Below, piece by piece: positions 25,529 through 36,500 of a DNA stretch of 64,000 nucleotides. The notes beneath the pieces were generated by a model. The model did not search any database. It had not been told where the DNA came from and worked only from the letters and a program-made list of their open reading frames with translations. Positions within the stretch are counted from its first letter, which is position 1, and every line of letters starts with the position of its first letter. This stretch comes from Ifrita kowaldi (Eukaryota; Chordata; Aves; Passeriformes; Cinclosomatidae), in contig VZRS01001713.1 of NCBI GenBank assembly GCA_013398055.1, forward strand, positions 248,001-312,000, written 5' to 3'. The position numbers and the translations under genes are program-made.

Positions 25529-27309
25529 GGTGCATGTACTCTCCCAGGTGCAGGCTGTCAAACACCAGCTCTTGTTCCAACCTCCCCTCAAACTTCTGGG
25601 GAGTGAGCTAAGTTTGGCTGGGAAGCTGGGAAACTGCCTCAGTGACAATGGCTGTGACAGGAGTGACACTGCAGGAATCCTCAATGTTACTGACACAAAG
25701 TCTCGTGATAACACCGACTACTGAGATACTCACGAAAACAGCAAGTGCAAAACGATTTAGGTATCTGCAGATAGGTGTGGGGCTCCTCTTCACAAGTCTC
25801 CTGCTTGAAAGAATTTGATCTTACTGGGAATGGCTGCAAAGGGCGTTTGACCTCTGCAGAAGGGTATGACTGTGGAGGATATGTGAAGCATCACCGGGAT
25901 AGAGACCCACTCTTCATGCCCTCCTGTACTGCCAGGTCCTACAGCTCAGCACAGGCTCATTTGCTCACTCGTTGCCTGGGATCTGCTTACCTCAGATGAA
26001 ATATTCTGGCATTTTATGGGGAAAAAGACAAAGAGATGATGTTTGACACTGAAGAAAGGAGTATATGCTTCCTGCCTATTCCTCTCCCATTCTGGTGTGG
26101 AAAGGCCTGTCCTGCTTCCAGGGAAGGATAAGACAGAGAAGTAGGAAACAGCAGAATCAAACTGGCCACCCCAGGGTGTCATTAAGACTATGCATAGTCT
26201 TGTAACTTATGCTGGAAGAACTAACTCAAAAACAGAGTTGCAGACATTCTGGTGCTGTTATTTCTTTGCCACATTGGTCTTAAGCTGGTATTTAGAGAGC
26301 AAATAAAGTGTTTATTGACCCCTAAAACTCACAAATCTCAGGACAATAACTGTTTTCCTGAAAACTCTTGGTGGAGTGTATAAATTGCACAAAATAGTTT
26401 AGTCTTCTCTTAAGCCGCCTCACAGAGAGCAGAGTAAGGGCATGATTGTCCGAAGCCAAAGATGGATCCAAAAGGCTGCTTGACTCCATTGACAGACTCA
26501 CATCAGTTGGCTTGCAGGAAAATAAACTCCATGCTCTTAAGCCTGACAGCGACATACTACTCAAAGGGAAGAAAAAAATTGGATGAAATAATCTCTTCTT
26601 TCACCAAAAATGGTATAATTACAAACTTCTTCAGAATAAAGAACTCAAATCTAGAATAAAGAGACTTGATACCAAAAAGGAATCAACTCTGCAAATTTTA
26701 GTCAAATCCAGCAGGTCATCCCATCAAAGATGTCAAAAAATTAAGGGTACTAGTTGAGAATAGCAAAGTTAACCAAACTAAGCCATTTCTGAATATCACA
26801 CAATTGCATTAAGCTGTAAAAACACATTTTTTCAGAGTTTTTGTAGCTTGTTTTCAGTATTAAGTGTAATCACGAGTAGTTGCAAACTACGTTCCAAGAT
26901 AATTGCACAATTCTACCACCTCTCCCTACTCAACGCGTAACTGTACCTAACTACAAGCATTGGTTGAAATCTTATTTAATAAATTAAAAAAATAAGAAAA
27001 AGAATGAATTAAAGAATATAAATTTCTCTTCCATTAGGCTGAAATGGTTCATTTACAGACAACAGAAAGAACAAAACACTTCCCCTACAGGCTGATATAT
27101 TACAGCACATAAGGTGGGACAGCCTACCTGAAAGATAAGAAAAAAACCTTTGAATTCTGCTGAAGAAAAGAATTCACCTATATCTTTAAGCTTTTGGTTT
27201 CAAAGTATTCTGTTTCTCCTTCAAGAGCCGTACTGGGATTTTTGTAGACTCTTCCTGCCTAATTCCTTCAGTATTTCTTTATGGACCTCCAATCCATGGT
27301 TCTGTCTAA

Positions 27310-27325
27310 TTTTTTTTTTTTTTTT
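27310..27325 (+). repeat. Poly-T run (16 T)
   Basis: A homopolymer of sixteen T. On the minus strand it would be a poly-A tail, but no processed pseudogene or SINE body is recognisable next to it. Confidence 0.85.
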
Positions 27326-27519
27326 GATCTGTTGATATTGCCTGCTTCCACAGGCATATGCTCCCAATGGAGCAGCATATATTGGAAGTTAACTACGCAG
27401 TGCACAAAGTAATGAAACTACTGGATGACTGGTTTAAACCCAAAGAAATTATGTAGACCCTAGAACTATTAATTCAGGGTTTGGTGAATAATGGGTTGCA
27501 TTTGACCTTTGTAAAAATC

Positions 27520-27800
27520 AATTCCATCTCTCTCAGCCTTCTCCACCCCATATTTAAGAGTTCCAGACAAATCAGTCTCTCCTTTTGATACTACAGCCCC
27601 ATCCCCTTGATCATTTTAGTTTCCTTTCTCTGTACACCTTTTAACTCCAGTCTGTCCTTTTACAGATGGGGAGAAAATTGCCACATGCAGTATTTAAGAT
27701 GTGCATAAAGCCAAATTTTCATGTATCAGCAGAGCAACATCTTTTCCTTAGTACTACTCCTGACGTTGCCAATCATTTTGCTATGGAGGGGCTGCCTTAC
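27520..27800 (-). mobile_element. Ancient CR1/L3-like LINE fragment
   Basis: The plus strand carries, in the right order, diverged landmarks of the reversed 3' part of an old CR1/L3-type LINE. These are CTCTCTCAGCCTTCTCCACC near 27529, CAGTCTCTCCTTTTGATAC near 27572, CCCCTTGATCATTTTAGTTT with CTTTCTCTGTACACC near 27602-27640, and GATGGGGAGAAAATTGCCACATG with CAGTATTTAAGATGTG near 27666-27702. The match to modern avian CR1 is poor, while the layout resembles older amniote CR1/L3 elements. This suggests a copy much older than those at 1585 and 30340. Boundaries are approximate and the family call comes from memory. Confidence 0.55.
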
Positions 27801-30339
27801 AACTGCAACACTCACATCATCTCTTTTATTTCCTAAATAGTTCAATCACATTAACAAAGACTCAGTGATACTGCAGCACTGGTTGTTCTCATTCCAGGGC
27901 ATAGACAGGCATGACCCACATGGTTTTGATTTAAGGCTTGATGCAGAAGATACCATAGTAAGGATCCAGGCACAGGGATCTGGCTCAACACATCTGCACA
28001 GACAAAAAATATAAGGGCTTTTGAATAATTTCTGTCATGAGGAGTTAAAACACACCTTAAAACAGTTTTATACCTACATCAAGGCTTAATACGTCTCTCC
28101 CTTGCGATGACCCTATCTGTCACAGCCCAGAAGTTCGAGTCTGTCCTACAGGCTGCAACTCCCCCGGTCCCTTATGAGGCCACACTGAATTTGACACTGG
28201 CTGAGTAGTAACTCAGAATCACTTCCCCAGAAGAATTAGTTCTTCTCTCCACAAAAGGTCTCTAGCACATGGAGAAAAAAGCTAAAATAAAGAGTTCTGT
28301 GGCAGAGTTTTCCTTTAACTGTATCTCAACCTTGCCTGCTATGGACTGGGCAATTCCCTTCAACCCTGATGAATTCTCATCTGCGATAGGGGACCATATC
28401 AAAAGGCCTGTATTCTTTACTATGATTAAAAGACAGATAAGTAGCAGAAGCTCTAGGGAGTCACTGCAAAGGAGGATACCACTATTTCATACTAACACAA
28501 AGGAAAGCCATAAAAGACACTAAGAAAAAAATCAGACCCATTAGGGTCTTGATATACACTCAACAAAACTTTGAAATCCAAGACTTGTCAGACTAGTCAG
28601 CTTTCATTTTTATGGACATCTTGGTCATGTCTTTTTCTGAATCCATAATCTTCTTTTTTTTTCCCTGTAAGAAGTCATTCCCAATACTTGTTCCTGTACA
28701 GTTGCTACTCCCATGACATATTCCCTGTCAGAGTTTGTCTCTGTACTCATCACCTCAGTTGGGATGTAGATTTTTTGGCACAGAATGTGTGACTTACACA
28801 AGAGTCATAAATTCTTGATACATCTGCAAAGCTCTTGATCTCAGTCCTTTAAGCAAACTCTTAAAAAAGGAAAAGGAAAGGCAGGTTGCAACATTAATTT
28901 ATCTTTTCATCTGCCAGCAACAAAGGAAGCAATTGGCAAAACACTGTACCTCCTCTGCATGACTGTATTTCCAAGGGCTACAAAAGTAGCAATTATTATG
29001 GCTAGAGAGTGTCAAGGCTGTTTAGGGTCCAGGGCAATTGATAATCGAACAATTTCCAAAAAAGACATTGACCTTTCTTAGTGTTAGACAATACTAACAC
29101 ACCTAGACACCGTTCCTCTGGAAAAGTAGTGGCATGTCATGGATACCTCTTTTGGATTATTTGTGCAGTTACTTTTTTACAAATACATTCTTTGCTGCAC
29201 TGTAAAGTAGTAAGCCAGTGTCTAAAGAAGAATAGATTGACATACATTGATTTCCCTTGCAGCTTATACATAATCCTTCAAGTAAATACTTTGCTGAAGG
29301 TCTGTTTAAATCAAGCTAAAATGAAACTGTTAACCATTCATAACTGCAAATGCAGGTAAAAAAAAGTCTTCCCATAGGCCGAATCCAATAAAATTGCAAT
29401 TGTCCCTGTTTTCTGAGGATCGAGACCAGTAGCTTCCAGAAGCCCACAGGAAACCTCTCAAGTATAACCACACACGATGTAATGTCACCAGAGCAGCACA
29501 CTGTCCATCTAACACACAGCACAGATGGATGCAGAACATCCTGTGCCACCACAGAGCAATTAAAATTGCTCTCATTGTCCCTGTACATCAGTGACGGGGC
29601 AGAATAGCACATGTACTTACCAGGGACATCCACACAGCCAAAGCCTACCAGAAACTTACCAAACAGCTGTACAAAAAAGGCTCAGAGTCTTTCCATTCAT
29701 ATCCTGTAACTGAAAAAAAAATCCCAAAAATCTTCAATTTAACAAGCCATGCATGTTTTTCTGAAGCTCTATTTTATTGTAAAAATATCTTCTTTTATTT
29801 ATAAGGCCATTTCAAGTGCTTGCGCACAATTTTTTTTCCTGGTCAGCTTTTTTTCACCTGAAGGCATGATTTTCCCTCTTTTCCTTTGCATGTAATTGTG
29901 ATGTCATAAAGACCACTGCACCTCCTTGGATTAATTTAGCATACAAGAGGCACTGTTTCATACTTCACAGCATTTATCTCCAAGAGCTGCATATGCAGGA
30001 AATGATCTGCAAGTATAATAAACAAATGGCTTTATTTTTATTTTCTTTAATAATCTGGGCAGACTGTTCATTTGTCAGAATCGCAGTCATGCACAATGAA
30101 CCTTTGAACAATAGTCCAGTGCATCCAGATGTGTCTGGTAGTTGGGCCAAGACATTCTAGAGCTTTTCAATATTTAGTTCAGGCTATGACTGACTGGTTG
30201 GTGGAGATTTTTGTCAAATATTTTTAGAGTTGAGTCTGTATTAAAATGGCTTGTCCAGTGTGAACAGACAGTAAACAAGGGAGATGAGAAAACCAGCTCT
30301 TGATTTTGCACCCTGCTTTCAGACATGCATATACATGGA
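27801..30339. other. Unique noncoding DNA
   Basis: No recognisable gene or repeat. The longest frame is 105 codons on the minus strand (29316-29633), cysteine-rich and unrecognised, with an overlapping 81-codon frame in another register. An 84-codon plus-strand frame at 28269-28523 is also unrecognised. None has clear exon borders. Confidence 0.6.
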
Positions 30340-30547
30340 CGAGACTCCCCTTGGGCATTCTCCGAGCTGAACAGTCCCAGCTCTCATATGAGAGTCCCTC
30401 CATCATCTTAGTGACCCTTTATCGGGCTCTCTTCAGGAATTCCATCTCTCTCTCTCTCTCTCGTGCTAGAGAGCTGCACACAACACTCCGGGGGTGGCCT
30501 CACGGGGGCTGAAGGAGGACAGGAAGCATCACCACGCTCCTCCTAAG
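30340..30547 (-). mobile_element. CR1 LINE fragment with TC microsatellite
   Basis: The plus strand shows the reversed CR1 ORF2 C-terminal region. Landmarks are GAGCTGAACAGTCCCAGCTC at 30366, CATCATCTTAGTGACCC at 30401, and GAGCTGCACACAACACTCC followed by GGGGTGGCCTCAC at 30471-30503. A (TC)9 run at 30445-30462 sits where CR1 copies carry a short CTCTC motif, so it probably grew by slippage from element sequence. The copy lacks the CR1 3' tail and all of its 5' part, and small deletions break the frame. It is inactive. Confidence 0.88.
30445..30462 (+). repeat. (TC)9 microsatellite inside CR1
   Basis: Nine uninterrupted TC units lie within the CR1 fragment at 30340-30547. The repeat is likely to vary in length between individuals. 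Confidence 0.9.
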
Positions 30548-33500
30548 GTAGCCCACCAAATAAATACACAATACACACCAAATACATCATCATGAAGACA
30601 TGCAGGACACAACTCCCATGACAAAACAAGCAGTGTTTTGCTCTTTGTGATAAAAGTCTGCTGCCAACCTAAGTAGCCTCCATCTGATTTCAAGCTGATG
30701 CCAGATGCAGAGCCCAGACCATGACAGTCTTAATGGACAGCTGGGTACCAAGAACAATCCACACAGAATCTGCTTGGGGACAAGAGCATGGGACACTTGT
30801 TCTACTGCAACATCAGGGAGGAATTGTTCCTTCCAGCATCCCCAAAGAGAAAAATATGGTAGCACAATGGGAAAGAACAAGAGTATCTTGGAAGTCAGTA
30901 CTCTATTATTCCCTGTAGGGTAGCTTTGGGCAGCTTTTTGCAATACAGAGAAATAAGGTTCTTTCTTGCTTAAGGTGAAATTTGCCCCTAAGGTACCCAG
31001 GGGCTGATATAGCACTGCACTGGCCTGAATCCAGACTATAAATAACTTGCTTTAGTCTACATAGTAAAACTTCCTTAACTACGACCTTTCAAAATAAATT
31101 AAGCTTAATTCACCTTGAAATATCCACTTTCTGTTGTCCTAATCACTCATAACATTACCCCCTTTAAAAAAAAAAACATATTCTTTTGAAAGCAGAGATG
31201 AAAAAATGAACTTGCATCTCTTAAATATATGAGGTTTTTCTCTCTTCTGACTGATTTTGAAACTCTTTTTATTTTAAAATATTGCAAGGCTTTTATTTGG
31301 TTCATTTTTCTAGTAATCTTCTAAGGAAGTAGTAAATAAAAATTGTAGGTTTCTTAGTAGACATCTCTTCCATAAATAAACCTTGCTTCCTGCTATTTCT
31401 TGTGTTTGATTAGCTAGAAATAATTGCTCTCAGACTTCCATGGTCCATTATGGCTCTCTGCTCCCAAGACCTCCCCTTGGCCTGACTTACAAAGAGCAAG
31501 AAATTGGCTCTTACACTTGCTGACATGTGGCTGGTGAAATCAGCAGGGAAGACATGTCATGCTGAAGAGCACATTAATCAAAAGGTAAGAGCAAAATACA
31601 ACTGTCCCTCTTTACAAGGACAACTGAACAATTCACACTGGTTTTCAAAGAGACTGGGTTCTTCTGCTTTTATCAAAGACAATAGACAGACTTCTTCATA
31701 AATATAAATGCAAAGGGCCAGGTTCCACAACACAAGTTTAAATCAGGAGAGACTGTGTTCAAGTCGATGCAGCCAAGCTGGTGGATTGGCATGAAAACCA
31801 GCAAGCAAATCATCTGTAGGCAACAAACAAGAACTTTGACACGGACACATTTTGCTCTCCAGGAACTGGCATGATTTTTCAAGTAATGCTAGCATGATTT
31901 GATACCAGATACACATACAGTGCCAAATTACATTCATGGTTTTTGGAACTGTTTAGAAATGTGTCTATACCGAATCCTACACAATCCTTTACATTAACAA
32001 CTCTTTTCTCTTTCAGCATTCCGGTTCCTGCAAGCACAAAGAAATCTTCATTTCCCTGACCTTAGAGACTCCAGTCAGTATTATAGCTAAAACTTTTAAG
32101 AGCTACAAAGGAGTGTCCACAATGCATTTGAGATTAAACTACAGGATTGATTTTAGTCTTTCAGTCAGCAAGCCCCATGGATTTTTTTCCGTTTCCATTT
32201 GATCCAAGTGTCTTGATCTCAGAAGACATCAGTGCTGTTGTTCCAGTTAAACTATTTCTCATTGAACAAAGTCCAAGCAATGCAAAATACCACAGGAACA
32301 TGAATTTTCAGCGAATAAAACTTTTAATGATAATACAAACTCACTGAAGTACTCCCACAACTGAATAAACTCCTTCAACTTCTGGTTGATGAGTCCAGCT
32401 GGCCCTGATCTCTTTTGTAACCCCTGCAGAATTTGAGTCTTACACAGAAAGAAGATAGGGAACTGAAGAAGGGGCAAGTAGTTTGTTTGCTATACCCATT
32501 CTATCAAAAATTATACAATCTGTACTCCCTTTTTTTTTTCCTCATAGAAGAAAAACATTCATCAGGGAAGACAGTTCCCACAGAAAACAAGTTCTGTTTG
32601 CATGACCATTTCTCCCTGAATATTCTGTCAGGAGGGAATAGCAGTGTGGGATCAGCTGGAAACTATCACAAATTTACCAAACCAGATCTGCTCTGCCTCT
32701 TATTACCTTTCTTCAGCATATTTTTTTCCCTTTTAGGGGTCCCCATAAGAGAGACACAAACCTTAATTTGTGTGATGTTCTCAGCCTAGACCACAAGCAG
32801 TTTTTAGCTACTTTGCTCCATTGTTTCTCTGAAACAGACCTTTAATGAGCACAAGGATGGATTTACTGACAGTCAGTTGACAGAGGGCACAGTCACAGCA
32901 CTTTATTCACTCAAATGAACCAGGAGAAATATTCAAAATGCCTCTCAAAAACTACAAAAGGCCATAAAACCTGTGTATTTTCTAACCATTTAGCATCACT
33001 GATGATTATTTTTTATGACATACAGGTTTTAAACACAACTACATTTGATAGTTTTTCTGCGTATTAGTAATGTTATAAACCTGTATGAACTTTATTCCCA
33101 GACTGGTGGACTTTAATCCTATAATCCTGCCAAGAAAAACATTTCGCATTCACTGCAGTAAACAAGAGCTCTACAAATGTAGAAGAAAGTCATTTACCAG
33201 ATGTTACTATTTGTCTTACAATCTGTCTTTGACTTTTGCTTATTTTCTCTTGACCTTGTAGGCTTCTCCCATACACACTTGGCACAGAAAAACAAATGTT
33301 AAACCTTTGAAAGCCAGTTATTATCCAGCTATAAAGCTCCTTGGGACCCAATACATATACCTTTGTGGTGTGTCAAAAGAGCTACTCTTACCCTTTGAAC
33401 AGCACAAAATGATCACTGTATCACAATCCCGCCTTTTATTGAAATTATGCCATACACCTTCACACTTGCAGCTTTTCCAAGGTATTGAACAAATAAGCCA

Positions 33501-36500
33501 CATAAAATCCCAGCTAAGGAAGGCAGCTAAGTTACCTCATTCAAAATCACAAAAAAGGAAGGTTAGATGATCTGTGTATACTTATGACAGTATATCATTA
33601 TTTACAGAACAGTCTTGAATAATATCATCAGTAATTCAACGACTGAAGTCAATGTATGTATTTCCATTTCAGACTTTTCAAAACAAATCTCCCCTTCCCT
33701 CCTAAATAAACAGGAGGCTGCTGGTGGTCATAAAGCTACACAGTATTTGGAACACATGCACAGAGTCACTTACTGATACGTTTGCTCTTACCCACACAAG
33801 CATTCAGCACAAATTCCTGCTGTGGTAGCCAAACCTGAGGATGATGTGTGGATCACTGCTGTCATGGGTTTCAGTGAACTGAGAATCTTCCTCTCACTCA
33901 TCACAGATGGAACTAACAAGTACTGCCACAGAAACTATTGAGCTTCTGGAAGCACTGAGAAGTCTCCAAATAAATAAAAACTAGTGTCCAGAGTAGCCTG
34001 AAAGCAGCTGTCATAAACAGAGGAAGGAAATACAGGACAAGCAAAGTTATGAAAAGTACTTTTTTCTACATCATCATTTCAGATTTGCCTGGGCTCTGCT
34101 TTCACCAGCTGCATTTTAGCAGCTCCAGATGAACATGGGGGACATGCTGCTATTTAAGCCGTGCATGCAGAAGATGGGTTTAGCCACACACTTCTAGCAC
34201 TTTTTCTTCTGTTATCACAGGGCTTTCTTTTCTCCCAAAGGCCTACTAAAAATGTTTAATAGCATGGGAAAAGAGTTGAAACAGAAAGCAGGAAACATCT
34301 GGAGCCCCATCTTTCCATGTACAACAGTACTGAAAGGACAGTGCTGCAGTCCATGAGTATGGACCACTGGGTGATTGATTCAGAGTTGTGCTTGAGATGG
34401 TTGGGAGAAAACATTCCACCAAATCCTTGCTGTTATTTGACCTAGGCCCCCAGGAGAAGATTTGCCACACACAAGCTGAGACATAGTCCCAGCCCTTCTG
34501 CTGCAACCAATCCTAGGAAAAAGTGGAACTCAGGAAGCAAAAAGACTGAAATCAGCCCAAGCAAAAAGCAGGACACAGCTGTACTAAAGGAACAGCCTAG
34601 TTCAGCAAAAATGCTCCGACCAGAACTGTAACCATGGGGCCAGTCCCTGAACAAAGCAACAGACACTGAGATTCGCATGCCTTGCATCCAAGAAGAACAA
34701 ACCATCACCAGAAGGAAAAATATCTTGGGAACACTACAGTGAGTCAGCTGGGGCTGGGAATGATCCCAGGGAAAATTTAAGTCTGTAGGTATCTGAGGCT
34801 GGGTATAACACAGTACACATGGGGTGTTTGATTCACAGTAGAGAATCCAGAGTGCTCCTTCACTATGATGGAAATTTTATTTCTGCAAAACGTGGGCATT
34901 TTTACCTCAGTGCAATGGATATGTCTGTGATGACTACTTCTCTTCAGAAATTATGGAAAAGACCAAAGACATTTGAACCTAAGATGGCCTGGCATGAAAA
35001 ATTAAATTTCACATTCCCTAGGAAGGTATTGGAAAGGAGATTAATATTACCAATCTGGGTAAGATGAAGAACAGATATATGGTCATATTTAAGACAAATA
35101 GTTTAGTTTCAACTCTGCTGAATACGTGAATCAACATTAAGTCCTTGGATTTGAGTTTTTCATTCACTGAAGGTCTTGCACCATTGGTAGTTCACTCCTG
35201 AAACAATCTGTTTGAGCAAGCAAGTATTCTAAAATATTGCAACATTTTCATCACACCAGTCCTGTTCAGTCTGACAACCTGAATAGTCTTTTTATCTTGA
35301 ATGCAAATACTTAAACTGGAAGGGAAGAATTTGACATATATCACAGAACCAAATAACAGGAAGAGTTCATATTGAAAATATCTTTGAATTAAATGCACTC
35401 CCTTTTTTATTCATAACTTGACACCTATTTTCATATAAATATATACCTAATCTCAATAATTAAAGAAAAACAACCAGAAAAATCACATGGAAACAGCCAA
35501 GGTAATAGTGGTTCCTTGAGATACAGCTAAAAAAGTCACCATTCATTTTACACATGCACACACATACTTTTCTTCCACTTTAATTCTTTAAAATTCTGTC
35601 TTCTGCGATCTTACTTTTAAGAAACAAACAATATGTGTACATTTTGCAATAGTATAGAGTTGTCAGCAGATCAAACACTACCAGAGAGAAAAATGCATAG
35701 TTATCATATGACTCCCAGAAACTACAAACAAAATCAAAACAAATTCACTGATTAAAAAAAAAAAGGAAGTTGGACAATTTGTATATTTTTTGCTGCAGTA
35801 GCCTGGGAAAAGATTCTGGATGTGTGCACATGAGTAACTTGAATGTCTGTGTCACATGGACAGAATGGACAGAAGCATTAGCAAAATCCTCCTCGGTTAC
35901 GTTTCCTGTTGAACCATCTCTGTGCTTGCACAGCATCTGTACAACCAGCTTGCAAATAACAAGCTGCCTGTTGGGGGAAAAGTGGCAAGAGACATGTCAG
36001 AAATAGAGGACAGTCATGTGCAGAGTGAGTGCCAAATAAAGTGCTTTATTTAGCACCTTGGAAAACCAATTTAGAAACTTGAAAAATTGTTTTATAGAAA
36101 TTCTTGAGTTGTTCAGAAATATTTTGATGGACACAGATTAAGAAACTGAGAAAGGCCCCTTCGCTTTAGTTTTACCGCAGCAACTGCTTGTCAGTATATT
36201 GGTTTTGACTGTAAGTTCTCTAAGAACATTGTTCCAGTATTTCAGCCTTGGATAACCAATTACAACATGTTAAAATACAGTATCAGAAACACCTAATTAG
36301 TCTTAGGCAACAGCCTAGCTATTAGTACCTCTTTTCACTTAGCTTTTGTAAGTATTTGGCATATATAAGAATTATTTGAATGGAAAAATCCTGAAAATAT
36401 AGTTGCTTGACTTACAGAAAAAATATAGCTGCTTATCAGAACATTTTAAAACTACTTGAAAGGGAAAGCCCAGCTGTCTTTGTGTGAGACAGCTAAAAAC

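Larger units (their letters stand above)
20586..27309. other. Unique noncoding DNA with a GC-richer patch
   Basis: No confirmed gene. A 60-codon frame at 21493-21675 contains a possible splice acceptor (ACTACAG at 21501-21507). Overlapping plus (95 codons, 25437-25724) and minus (102 codons, 25406-25714) frames lie in a locally GC-richer stretch at about 25400-26200. Both are unrecognised and probably chance. A TATA motif at 25521 and a palindrome cluster at 21852-21928 are listed separately. Confidence 0.6.

Noticed and set aside
30590..31015. 141-codon minus-strand frame
   Set aside because: Composition and overlapping plus-strand frames suggest chance; no recognised domain or exon borders.
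36034..36051. 18-base palindrome containing AATAAA
   Set aside because: It is short and AT-rich, expected several times by chance in a window this size.
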